DNA of 64,000 nucleotides from Symsagittifera roscoffensis. Its lineage: Eukaryota > Xenacoelomorpha > Acoela > Convolutidae. The notes beneath the pieces are model-generated. The model saw only the letters and a program-made list of their open reading frames with translations, made no database searches and had not been told where the DNA came from. A program made the translations under genes and the position numbers. Location of the stretch: the NCBI RefSeq assembly GCF_963678635.1, contig NC_087063.1, positions 65,958,471-66,022,470 on the forward strand, read 5' to 3'. Below, one piece after another: positions 32,700 through 45,095 of this stretch (within the stretch, counting starts at the first letter, position 1; each line of letters opens with the position of its first letter).

Positions 32700-34760
32700 T
32701 GTCTTCTGATATTGATGAGTGATAGAATTTCAGAACATGAGAGTCTGATCTTCACAAAGCTGTTATACTTTAAAGTGCTAGCAGTTACCTATATTTAAAA
32801 AAAATAACATGAAAAACTCAAAGTAGACAAAAAGTTGTCAAAAAATTGTCAAGTAGACAAAATTGATTAAAAAATAAAAGACTAGAAAAAAATGGCAAAA
32901 AATTCTTAAAAAATCGAAGAAAACTTTTTTTTTTTTAAATAGTGTTCCGTGTTTTTTTTATGAAAAGATCAAAGTAGACTCAATGTCATCAATTCTACTT
33001 AAAAAAAAACACATACCACAAAAATAAGGCAAAATAATAGCAAAATAGCAATAAGGCAAAATAAAAGCAAAATAACAATACGGCAAAATAACAATAAGGC
33101 AAAATAACAAAATAACAATAAATAACAAAAGAAAAAATAAACTAAATAAAAGTAGCTTCAATATCGTTAAATTTAACTCGAACAGCCAAGCCAAAAAAAC
33201 CAAAATACCTTTACCTTTAAGAATGGTTACAATTTATCAGTGAGTTTATTATAATTAAAGTTAACCGATACTACAAAAAAGCTGTTTTTACCAAATTGTG
33301 CTGTTGAAAAAATTGGTGGAAAAAAGTTAATTTTGTCAAAAATCCCAAATTAAAACTAAAAGCAATGATATCAATTTTAAGTTGATATAGGAATTTTTCC
33401 AAATATGCTATCAAAGAGTAAAAATTTTGTACAAAAACTTTATTTTCATTCAGAAAATTTTGCAAAATATTGAAAAATTGTAAAAAAAAATAACAAAAAA
33501 GAATCAAACATTTCAATAATTTTCTGACCAAAAAAGTTTTTTGTTATTGATTTCTTTTTGTTCCCTGACATATTAGTTTGAACAAATCTGATTTATTACC
33601 GGGACAAAACCTTGTATTTTCTATCTTGTTTTTTTTTAACCAAATTAACTTGTTAGGGTATTGGGAGTTTGCTCTTACCGATAAAACAACTCTCCTATCA
33701 AGTTTGAAAAATGTTCTAGACGGCTCATTTGTGTTTGTTGCTTGGGAAAATTGAAAAACAAGGATCCAAAAATAGTATGCAATTATTACGCAAAATTAAA
33801 ACTAAATGCAGCATCAAGACTGTGATCTAGCTCACTATCAAAAGTTTTTAAACAATTTACGTTGCAATAGTCTCGCTCAAACTTGAAAAACTTACAAAAA
33901 AAATTAACAAAAAAAGGCAAAACTGCTATAGCAAGAATCAGCAAAATGAAGCTGATATGGGCAAACTGAAGCTCCCAAAAATTGATTAGCAAACCTTGTA
34001 ATTCCATAGAATCGTCCAATATATGTCAATATCAAAGTCAAGTATCTGAGACAAAGTATTATTTCTGGAACAAACTAGAACAATTTTATCCTTCTGATAT
34101 CGGAAAAACTTACTGAATTATGTGTATTCAAATCTTCTCAAGTATGCTTTTCTTGGTCATACACAATCGCAACTAAGGTTCTTTTGAAGTTATGCAACAT
34201 GTCAAAAAAGCGCTGTGACCTCTATACAGGCTTTTGAAATAAATTGGAATCCGCTGAGTAACATAGTTTTTTTTATTTCCGATCGTGCAATCTTTGGACA
34301 ATGTCCTCCTAGTGTGTGTTCGCATTATTTATAGTTTCAACCTGAAAATTGTTGTCCTCTAGAATTGGGAATTGAAAGCAGTTTGCAGAAAATGAGCCAA
34401 ATATATACGCTCTACGAGTGCAATCTTGTCTATGAATTCATGCTTTAAGACCGTCATTTTGATCAACCGAGATTGTAGATAATAGCTCCCATCTAATTAA
34501 ATTTTCAATGGGTCTGGAGAAACTACGGAAGGATCGGAAAAAAACGGACAGATTACAGTCGAACAGTGTGGGCACTTAAAACACCTCATTATAAATTTGT
34601 TTTGCTCAGGGAATGTACAAAATTAAAAGAATTCAGAAGTATAACGTATATTACTTTTAAACAAGGAAAATGACATTTCGACTGCTTATTTTTTAATGCC
34701 ACTCACTGAATATGACAGCGAAGTCATTTTTTAACTGCACGTTTGATTTATTGCAGTCAC
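32700..34760. other. AT-rich region with a simple-repeat patch
   Basis: Nothing gene-like was found. Between about 33010 and 33130 short blocks of aataaggcaaaataacaa type are repeated irregularly. Confidence 0.4.
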
Positions 34761-34767
34761 AACAAAA

Positions 34768-35293
34768 AACAAGACTGCTCGTATCAGGGCGAAGCTCTGA
34801 ATGTTCCGACCGCCTTTTAATGTTTATGGAGCAGTAATAACATTAAGAAATTAAATGAATAAAACAAAATTAATTTTTTTTTCTTAAATTTGAATTTTTA
34901 AATGAAAACCATCATCCCACACGCCATATTAACTACAAAAGAATAGATTTTGCTCCTTGTAACAAATCAATTATGGCAAATAAGCTTCTTACAACCAATT
35001 TGGAACGATTTCTAAGACATATTAACTCTCCGCTTACGCGTTAATAGCGCAAAATATATCGCCCGTTAATTGTCCCAAATTGGCCAAAATGGCGATCTTT
35101 AAACCCCCGTAACTTTTCGAAAAATGATCACAGGTAAAATATCTTTTCAAATTTAAGCTCAAGACAACAATACCTTTCGAATGAATTTTAAAAATTCCGT
35201 CAAAAATAGCCAGTTAAAAAGTCGAAATTCGTCTGAAGAAAAAAAACCCACCCGAGCACAAATATTCCGTTACTTTCGTATCGAAAGTCGGAA
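34768..35293. mobile_element. Full-length copy of the hairpin-ended repeat family
   Basis: One end reads AACAAGACTGCTCGTAT followed by a stem-loop (CAGGGC-GAA-GCTCTG, one mismatch) and AATGTTCCGAC. The other ends in ACTTTCGTATCGAAAGT and CGGAACAA, so both ends carry a short hairpin close to a TTCCGAC/GTCGGAA motif. The 526-bp interior has no gene. Its core (gcgttaatagcgcaaa, gttaattgtcccaaattggcc, gatcacaggtaaaatatc, agctcaagacaacaat) is found in other copies and inside the 2.12-kb tandem unit. Short hairpins at both ends, no clear target duplication and head-to-tail clustering recall Helentron-type rolling-circle elements, but this is a hypothesis. Confidence 0.65.
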
Positions 35294-35490
35294 CAATAAT
35301 CGAGTTACTTCTTATATCAGTTGGAGATTACATTTGTTTGATTGGAAACTTAGGAATGTTGTCCAAGCATGAAAAACTATCTTAACCCTTCATTTTTAGA
35401 TGAGTTGAAATAACCGTTGTAACTGCATCACTTGAGCTAAAACTATTTCAATCATTTGTATCTTTTCATTTTGAAATCATCTTTGATCTG

Positions 35491-35889
35491 TTGTTGGACC
35501 GAATGGCGAAGACAATTATCCCTCTGACAGTTTGTTTAAAGATACAAAAAAAACTATGTTTCACAAGTCAACGAATCCTAGTGACAGTTGCAACTCATAA
35601 AAACATTTTTGTTTACGCTATTGACATACTTCTTCTTGTAGAAAGAATCCCACATCTTATCGATTTATTTATTGATGCAATTTTTGAGTTAGTACAACGA
35701 AAAGCTGGTTTCTAATTGGAAAATGATGAATATAGCGAGGAACAATTAAGACTCATAATTGATTACCAGAAAACTCAAATGGATGAAAACGCTTCTAGTC
35801 TGAAAAAGCTAGGGCAACTATTTACAAAAATTGTTCCTATATCAAACGGTTACCAGTGGTTCGGGTTAAAAGTAGATTTATCTATTTAG
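35491..35889 (+). pseudogene. Coding-like fragment, unidentified
   Basis: One frame is open from about 35491 to 35889 except for a TAA at 35713-35715. It encodes an Ile/Leu-rich helical stretch (VYAIDILLLVERIPHLIDLFIDAIFELV) followed, after the stop, by a polar stretch with well-mixed residues (EEQLRLIIDYQKTQMDENASSLKKL). The quality of the translation is better than its surroundings, suggesting an old gene or transposon fragment. No family is recognised. Confidence 0.3.
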
Positions 35890-36545
35890 TTTCATTCGAT
35901 TTTCTTTTTCAGTTAACTTATGACACTTTTCCATTATCGAACTCAAGGGTAACAAAAAATTGTTAAAATTAGGTTTACCAATATTTCGTTTTAATGATAG
36001 TTGTCAGCTTTCAGCGGTAGTTACTTCATTAGACCGATTTCTCAGCGTGTATGGAGTAACCGCAAATAAGTTTTTTTTATCTATCTGACTACTTATAGAC
36101 TTTTGATAAACTATTTATAAACATCATTACGACAGTTTTCTTCTTTATTTTCCCAATTGCAGGACAAAAACATGCGCAACGCTGAATATCAACCTTTTCT
36201 TTAAAAGGGAGGAGATCGGACATATCCGAAAAATCAAAGATGGTTGTGGAAAACCATGAGATAATTAAAAAGGGTTGATTTGGCAAAATTGTGAGACAGA
36301 GCAAGTTTTTTTACGAAAATACATTTTATTTTATTTTCAACTACTACAAGAGACGCCTCAAAAGCTTATTCTAATTTACAAGGCTAGGAAAATGATTTAT
36401 TGAAACAAATACTAATGTTAAGTGGTGCCGCGAACAAATTTCTCCAACGGTTTAATCATATGGTAATTTTACCGTTTGGCAAAAAAATTTCAAGGTTGGA
36501 ATAGTATTGTGCAAAAAAGATATGTAGGAGGTCTGAATCTACAAG

Positions 36546-36686
36546 AAAATCAATAAATCAGATATTGGTGAACATGGACACACTTTAGAGGGATCATTGG
36601 TTGGTTACGACGCCAATGCGTTATTTTTTCATGCAATGGGTGCAATTATACATACAGGTCCATGTACAAACTACGTAGGAACTTAG
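36546..36686 (+). pseudogene. Fragment resembling a Polinton-type protein-primed DNA polymerase B
   Basis: The 46-codon frame contains LVGYDANALFFHAMG followed by IIHTGPCTNYV. A G-Y-D-A-N-A-L motif followed by an aromatic/Ala segment and a T/P-G pair is what I recall of the metal-binding motif of the polymerase of Polintons and related adintoviruses. The frame is cut on both sides, and neighbouring frames give only weak continuation (SKEVVSKMSRK at 36700-36740). If correct, this is a relic of a Polinton separate from the one at the right edge. Confidence 0.4.
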
Positions 36687-37002
36687 TAGGAGGTATAGAC
36701 TATAGCTCAAAAGAAGTCGTCTCCAAAATGTCGAGAAAGAAATAGGAAACTACATATTCACACAATAGAAAGCAAATTACCCCTTTTGTGATGTCAAATC
36801 ACTATGTTCTTAATTGCACATCAAGACCGGAAAATTCAACCTGATGCGTGCTGTGGATCAAGTCGCGTTATAAGGCAGCTAATGAGTGGCTATTACCATG
36901 TTTTCAAGTGGAAGAGAGAAAAAAATCTGAATAAAATAAAGAATGCAGTAGTTCAAGATCATGTATTTTTATAGCCTGACTTGATTCATAGCACACTGCG
37001 CG

Positions 37003-37212
37003 CACAAGTTTGTCAGTATGAGACACAACACAAGTCAATCCTTGGTTCGCATAGTATAATCAAGAAAACGAGAATCTCGAAGTTTTTTATTAATAAATTA
37101 GTCCTTCACAAGTTTTTCAGTATGAGACACAACACAAGTCAATCCTTGGTTCGCATGGTATAATCAAGAAAACGAAAATCTCGAAGTTTTTTTTTATTAA
37201 TAAATTAGTCCT
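37003..37212. repeat. Two tandem copies of a 104-bp sequence
   Basis: cacaagtttgtcagtatgag and the following bases recur from 37107 with a few differences, mostly in a T run. Confidence 0.85.
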
Positions 37213-39460
37213 TCAGAAAGTTATCTTTGACTATAAAAATATTGAGTTTTTTGTTTTGATGAGATGTGTGAGTATGATTGGTACTTTGAAAAACAGTTTA
37301 CCAATGAAGTGCGTTTGACAATTTGAGAATTGTTCATGAAAACTTCAGCTTCATCGAAAAACGAGTTTTTGTTTTTGCTCATGAAAAACGAGTTGCGGGG
37401 TCTTTTATTGGTTTGTATTAACGTCTAGATCATCGGAAAGAGTTACTGTCACTGTTTAAAGCATGACTGTAAACCGAAATAGTCTTGATTGACGTATGAA
37501 TAATTTATAGCCTCTAACAACCCGGATATTGAATTGGAAACAAAATCCATGTTTTTAGGGTTAACAGCATACACAATTAATTAGTGTATAACTGAAGCCG
37601 AAAAAAATCTACCAGATAATGCGATTAGTTTTTTTACAATGTATTTGTTGCAGTATACATAAAAAAATAACAAAAATTCTGGCATTTTCTATATCGACTA
37701 GAGCGATACTGAGATGATTCGTTTGAAAAGTAAAAGGTGCTGTGCCTATCGGAAAAAAAACTTCAAAATGAAACATCAATTGAGGGGGTTAATCAAGAAT
37801 TTCCACTCGCAAATCATAAACTTACAAGCAAATTAAATGTATATGAGATATTTGTTTGTGGACGCCCTTCTGAAACATAGAAAAGTTTCTAAGAAAAACA
37901 TTATTTTTGTTTCAAAAAATTTAAGAGCAATAACTTAAGCATGTTTTTGATTTTTGCTTGATGTACTGGGTGATTATACATTTTGAATTTATATTCAGAT
38001 TTTGACCTAAGTGATTAAAACAAAAATACTTGTTTTTCAATTTTGATTTCAACTGATTTTCAGTGTTCATTCGAAACGTTTTTTTCAATCGAAAAAAAAA
38101 GGTTGATGCTATTTTCTTCTTTGGAACAACCTTTGTTTCCGGTCAGAGAATAATTCAAAGTATGCTGTAGAGAAGCACCGTTGATGCTTTCCTAGACTTG
38201 TACGACATTCTGTCATATTGTCTTGGATAATTTAAAAATTAATTTTTAAAAAGTTATCAGATTTGGTTGTATTTTGATTAAATTTTCAATTTTAAAAAAA
38301 AATTATGTTTTGTCAATCTGCGTAAAAGGCATTTGCTTAATTGTTAGATAATCTGACCAATAACTTGAATTGTTCGAGATGTCGTTTGAGGATTTCAGAT
38401 GTAAGTTTTCAAGTATCAGTACTCACACAATCATCAACTTAGATTTTCTGCAACTCATTCTAGGGTTCATTTTATTTGAACTATCGATAATTATCAAAAA
38501 AAATTTTGAACTCAGTTTAACGTAATCTGCATTTATTCTATAAATTGCTAAGCTTTTCTACCAATGAAATAACCAGGTTAAATGCTATCGAAAACTTACG
38601 AAAAACAGTTTAAATATTATATTTTCTCGAATGAAAAACGCGAACAAACAACTCAAAGTTACTTTTAGTACCGCGGATCATGTCATCTACTGAAAACAAT
38701 AGGACTCATTGAAATTGGTAATTTCGAAGGATGACTAAGGATTCCGTATTGGGAAAAAACATTTGAAAAAAATCAAAAATTTGAATTTTTTAATGTTTAT
38801 TTTAACAATTTAACGTAAACAGTGCTGATTAAAGCTATCCCAACAAAATGAATAAAAATTGAATTTTCAAACACGTTACTCTCAAAGTGGGTTAAGATAA
38901 GACAAAAAGTGAAGCGTATAAAAATTTATGAATTTCATCATAATGTAAACCAAAATTTTACCCCAAAATGGGTCGTTTTGGCTTTTTTCAATTAATCAAG
39001 AATTACGCTGAAACTACTTTGTTAATTGATGAGAGATTTATTTCACAAGAAGCTTCTTTTCTTATATAGCTCAACAAAGTTCTAGAAGTGTTAAGCCTCC
39101 AAAAACCTGTATAAAAGAAAATATTTTTTTTTGATAGTCAGGAAACGTGATTTTTACTACCTAAAGCCCAAAATCTTTGATTAAAAGCAAAATTTAAATA
39201 ATTTACTCAAATTTTTGGAGATTTAATACCTCTAAAACTTTGTTGGGCTGGGTACGAGAGGCTTCTTTATGTTTATCATCAATTAACATAATAGTTTCAG
39301 CGTAAATCTTGATTAATTGAAAAAATCCAAAATTACCCATTTTCGGGGTTAAAATTTGGTTGAGAAATTTGGAAAAAAGTTGCACCATCAACTTTTGTTT
39401 CCTCCAATTTTTGTCTAGTCTTAACCCAATTTGAGAAAAAAGTGTTTGAAAATTCAAGTT
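37213..39460. other. AT-rich sequence without recognisable features
   Basis: No gene or transposon end was found. Frames near 39200-39460 are short and lack motifs. Confidence 0.4.
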
Positions 39461-39469
39461 TTGCTGGTT

Positions 39470-39765
39470 TTGTCCGCATAATTTAAATCACCACTATATT
39501 AACTGCACGCATTAACAGCAGAAATTAGATAGCGCGTCAGTTGTCACATGTTGGCCGAATTGGTACCTTTTGAGTCCACACAACGTTATGAAAAATGATC
39601 ACAACAAAATAACTTTTTTATTTTGAGCTCAAGATATAACTCATGTCAATTTCCTTCAGGTGATACAAGAAACTCCGTTCAAATCTGGCAAGTTAAAAAG
39701 TGAAAATTTGTCCGAAGAATAAAAAAACCGATCCCAAATACTTTTTTCTGCGGATTAAAATATAA
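39470..39765. mobile_element. Core of the hairpin-ended repeat family
   Basis: The landmarks gcgcgtcagttgtcaca, gaaaaatgatcacaac, gagctcaagatataac and gcaagttaaaaagtg occur in the order of the full copy at 34768-35293. The ends are lost. Confidence 0.5.
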
Positions 39766-39769
39766 TATA

Positions 39770-40880
39770 AGTTATGTCATAACTGGGTGCAAAAATCGTT
39801 CAACAGTAGATTCACTATTTTGTAGAGCTGGATATTTGTAGATATTTGCGAGTAGAGAACAGAGGTCTAACTCGGAAACTTCAAAATTAAAAAATAAAAT
39901 AAAAAAATTGAACCAAACCTCAATTTGAAACTGGGTATCTCGAACAATGACAGATTGAAGTGACGCATTCAATTTTGTGGTGATGCTATTATAAGACAAT
40001 TCCAGCGGAACCAGTAAGAAGATTCCGAATTATTGGCAGTGGTCCAATGATTTTTGGTGGTTAAAAATCATTTGAGTTACTTCTGCACAAGCAAGATAGA
40101 TTGTAACGGGCGCCTGTTAGCATGCATAGTCAAAGAATGAAATTAACTTGTTCATTTCTTCAAAATTTGTTAATAGGCTTACATGCTCATTACTAAGCCC
40201 CCACTTGCATTAATAAAATAGTAAGTATTGTGGATAATTTTTGTTGAAAACTTCTCCGGGAGTGAAAACTTCTAGGGCCTAATGAGATCAAAGGATATGT
40301 TCAGAGTTTTAAATGTCTTTCAAAACCCTTCGATAAACTTTCAATTCATCTTTCCTTCCTACAATTAGAAAATTTCATGCTGTGAACAATCTGATTACAA
40401 TACTGACATATTTTCGAGGCTAAAGATAGAAAAATAGAACTTACCCAAACTGAAATCTGAACATTTTGCACTCGTTTTTTAGACGGCAGATGATTGTTTA
40501 ATGAACACAATATTAATGAACACAACATCCTTCACCTACTAGATAAGCTGTATTTTGTATAATGATGGAAATTACTAACTTAAGTGCTAGTTAAAATTTT
40601 CTTGCAGATGTTATTAAAATTCGAGACAATATCAGTGCCAGGCAATTTTCGGGCTTAATTATAAAAAAAGAGTTTAATTATAACTTAACTGCAAACCTTT
40701 TTCCACCAATATCTCATCATCGGTCTATTTCTTAAGTCGAATAAATTCGCGAAGTGTTGCGATTTAGTTTAATGTTCCAATCACTTCAAGTTTATTTCAG
40801 CCAAATTTGAAAACCTCAAAGAAAGCTCTTAGAATTCATGCGTGATAAAATACTAAAGATCTTTCAGCCGCTAGTGTCAA
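39770..40880. other. AT-rich sequence left of the tandem array
   Basis: I see no gene. The last 30 bases (ctttcagccgctagtgtcaagg) resemble the 3' end of an array unit only weakly, so the array starts near 40883. Confidence 0.4.
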
Positions 40881-40882
40881 GG

Positions 40883-42976
40883 AAAACTGGTCTGAAATAT
40901 TTCGGGTGTTCAGACAGTAAATTAAACAAGTTGATCAACCTCTAAGTTAGTTATTCTGCTAAAATTTCAAAAATAGATCAGCTCTTGTAACCAGTATTTG
41001 TTTCCATTTTTATTTTTAATCAATCAAGTTAAGATTAAAAAAATAGAAACATCCAAAAATTATTGTTTTTTGTTCGGTTTCTAAATTTTTTTTCCGTTTT
41101 TTTTCAGATTTTTTAAAATTCAGTATGGTGGGAAGTTGTGGTCTATATTCACAGCAATTAGCTATTCTATGTTTATCATGATGATTATCACAATTATCTG
41201 TTCGTTATTGCAGATTTATGAAGTGTAGTTCCAAGCGTAGATTTAAAATTTAGAACTGTATTTTCAAGACTCTGCAATGTCCACTAATGAGCAAAGCATC
41301 CTTACAGTAAATCTCTTTCCAAGTTTCTCAAACTTCAAAATTTTATTTAATAGTTTGAGTTTAAAAATAAGGTTGAAATTCTGCCTTTTTTACTGGAGGT
41401 TGTTTGACTATGGCTTCCAAATAATTTTTATTGAAGGGCGAATCTAGATTTTCTATCAAAAACGAATAAGAAAATATTTCTTGAGCAACGCTGAACAGCT
41501 AAAAAGACACAATTCAGGAAAAATTTTCTGCGCGGCAGGCTAAAAAAGCGTACCAAAACCCTTTTCGAGCATTTTTATTAGCGGATTAGGCCAATATTCC
41601 TTTATTCAGCTTGCTTCTTCCTCAAAATGTCCCAAAGATGGCTCCGAAAAAAAAACATTTAAAAAATTATTTTGCTTGCATAGATAAAAAATAGGTTTTG
41701 CTCAGTAAAACTCAACAAGTAATTCAGTTCTGAAATTAGGTTGAGCTGTTCGTAAAAATGCCCAGCAACCAGCCATTTCCTTCCCTTTTTGACTGTACTT
41801 TGTTCTGACAATGAAGTTCCTCGAATTAAGTTATCCTTATTCATTGTATTTGTACTACCTACGATCTTTTCACCACTATCATTTATAAAAGTAGTAATTT
41901 CCGTTTTGACACATTTGTGTAATTTTTACAAAAAAAAAATTCAACAAAAAATTATTCGAAAAATTGAGTTGAATTTACAATTTTGTTACAATTTTGGAAG
42001 TTTGATTTGCCTCTTCGATTTTTTTTGCATCACGTCTTGAGCTCAATTATGAAAAAAATCTCACCTGTGATCTTTCTTCGCAACAGTACAGCGGTTTGAA
42101 AAACGCCATCTCCGCTCATTTGGAACAATTAAAACGCAATATACAGCTGAATCTGGCTGAAAAATTGTTCCAATTTGATTTGAGGCAAGTATTTAGCACA
42201 CTTTTATTGCGCTGCTTTGCGCTAAATATGTCCCATGTCATTTACAAAACTTGTGTGAGTTTTCAAAAAAATCAAAAATTTATGTAAGTGCATCTTTTTA
42301 TTAATTATGGGTCGACCAAAAATCTTTCGCGAGCTTTTTTTATTCTCAGGAAAGACCTGATTCAGAAAAAACATGGGCACAGCAGGCAAGTTTGTGCATT
42401 GTTGAGCAAAACTACCGCTTCGAGCCTCTTTTGAACTGATCGGAGTATTATTTTTGACAGGTTTTTTTTTGGCTTGTACTCTTTTCAATTAATAAAAATG
42501 AGAAAAATTAGCTTAAGAAATGGAATTTAAGACTGGGACTTGACGGCGTGAAATAAATGTCGCAAAAAGTATCAAAAAGGTAGAGGGGCAATTTACTCCG
42601 TTTATCCGCAGCTGATTAGAAACACAAAAATAAGAGAATACAAACATTAGGCAAACTATGCAAAAAATGGTTGGAACACAGAGGGAAAACCCAGTGCCAC
42701 CTGTTCAGTTTTTTTGTTTCTAGTTGCCGCTCCACGACATATACTTTTGCATTGAATATGATTGTTAAGTATTGACTAGTAACTAATCATATTCCATAAT
42801 AAAACACTTCAAAATATATCATTTAAAACTCTGATTCAGGGCACTTTCAGTGGAAACGAAGTAAAGTTGATGTTTCACTAACTGAATGTTAATAGTGGCA
42901 AGGATTAAAAACCTTTCAATCGCTACAAGGATTTTTAGAAACGTAGAAAAAAGGTTCCTTTTTCTCAGTTATAATG
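40883..42976 (+). repeat. Tandem array unit 1 (2094 bp)
   Basis: Unit boundaries are set at aaaactggtctgaaat. It is about 25 bp shorter than units 2-4 because it has gttgatcaacctctaag in place of a longer duplicated stretch near its start. Inside are a ttgagctcaattatg - ctgtgatc - ttggaacaattaaaacgc block matching the core of the hairpin-ended family, and a gacttgacggcgtg module near 42535. Small conserved frames exist but contain no recognisable domain. Confidence 0.9.
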
Positions 42977-45095
42977 AAAACTGGTCTGAAATATTTCGAG
43001 TTTTCAGACAGTAAATTAGACGAGTTGAGTTAGTTATTCAACCTCTAGTTACCAACCTCTAAGTTAGTTATTCTGCTAAAATTTCAAAAATGGATCAGCT
43101 CTTGTAACCAATATTTGTTTCCATTTTTATTTTTAATCAATCAAGTTAAGATTAAAAAAATGGAAAACCCAAAAATTATTGTTTTTTGTTCGGTTTCTAA
43201 ATTTTTTTTCCGTTTTTTTTCGGATTTTGTAAAATTCAGTATGATGGGAAGTTGTGGTCTATATTCACAGCCATTAGCTATTCTATGTTTATCATGATGA
43301 TTATCACAATTATCTGTTCGTTATTGCAGATTTATGAAGTGTAGTTCCAAGCGTAGATTTAAAATTTAGAACTGTATTTTCAAGACTCTGCAATGTCCAC
43401 TAATGAGCAAAGCATCCTTACAGTAAATCTCTTTCCAAGTTTCTCAAACTTCAAAATTTTATTTAATTGTTTGAGTTTAAAAATAAGGTTGAAATTCTGC
43501 CTTTTTTACTGGAGGTTGTTTGACTATGGCTTCCAAATAATTTTTATTGAAGGGCGAATCCAGATTTTCTATCAAAAACGAATAAGAAAATATTTCTTGA
43601 GCAACGCTGAACAGCTAAAAAGACACAATTCAGGCAAAATTTTCTGCGCGGCAGGCTGAAAAAGCGTACCAAAACCCTTTTCGAGCCTTTTTATTAGCGA
43701 ATTAAGCCAATATTTTTTTATTCAGCTTGCTTCTTCCTCAAAATGTCCCAAAGATGGCTCCGAAAAAAAAACATTTAAAAAATTATTTTGCTTGCATAGA
43801 TAAAAAATAAGTTTTGCTCAGTAAAACTCAACAAGTAATTCAGTTCTGAAATTAGGTTGAGCTGTTCGTAAAAATGCCCAGCAACCAGCCATTTCCTTCC
43901 CTTTTTGACTGTACTTTGTTCTGACAATGAAGTTCCTCGAATTAGGTTATCCTTATTCATCGTATTTGTACTACCTACCATCTTTTCACCACTATCATTT
44001 ATAAAAGTAGTAATTTCCGTTTTGACACATTTGTGTAATTTTTACAAAAAAAAAATTTCAACAAAAAATTATTTGAAAAATTGAGTTGAATTTACAATTT
44101 TTTGATACAATTTTGGAAGTTTGATTTGCCTCTTCGATTTTTTTGCATCACGTCTTGAGCTCAATTATGAAAAAAAATCTCACCTGTGATCTTTCTTCGC
44201 AACAGTACAGCGGTTTGAAAAACGCCATCTCCGCTCATTTGGAACAATTAAAACGCAATATACAGCTGAATCTGGCTGAAAAATTGTTCCAATTTGATTT
44301 GAGGCAAGCATTTAGCACACTTTTATTGCGCTGCTTTGCGCTAAATATGTCCCATGTCATTTACAAAACTTGTGTGAGTTTTCAAAAAAATCAAAAATTT
44401 ATGTAAGTGCATCTTTTTATTAATTATGGGTCGACCAAAAATCTTTCGCGAGCTTTTTTTATTCTCAGGAAAGACCTGATTCAGAAAAAGCATGGGTACA
44501 GCAGGCAAGTTTGTGCATTGTTGAGCAAAACTACCGCTTCGGGCATCTTTTGAACTGATCGGAGTATTATTTTTGACAGGTTTTTTTTTGGCTTGTACTC
44601 TTTTCAATTAATAAAAATGAGAAAAATTAGCTTAAGAAATGGAATTTAAGACTGGGACTTGACGGCGTGAAATAAATGTCGCAAAAAATATCAAAAAGGT
44701 AGAGGGGCAATTTACTCCGTTTATCCGCAGCTGATTAGAAACACAAAAATAAGAGAATACAAACATTAAGCAAACTATGCAAAAAAATGGTTGGAACACA
44801 GAGGGAAAACCCAGTGCCACTTGTTCAGGTTTTTTGTTTCTAGTTGCCGCTCCACGACATATACTTTTGCATTGAATATGATTGTTAAGTATTGACTAGT
44901 AATAATCATATTCCATAATAAAACACTCCAAAATATATCATTTAAAACTCTGAGTCAGGGCACTTTCAGTGAAAACGAAGTAAATTTGATGTTTCACTAA
45001 CTGAAGTTTAATCGTGGTAAGGATTAAAACCCTTTCAATCGCTACAAGGAATTTTAGAAACGTAGAAAAAAGGTTCCTTTTTCTCAGTTTTAATG
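42977..45095 (+). repeat. Tandem array unit 2 (2119 bp)
   Basis: Nearly identical to unit 1 across its length. It shares with unit 1 the variants ttctgaaattaggttgag and tgaactgatcggagtatta, distinguishing both from units 3 and 4. Confidence 0.92.
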
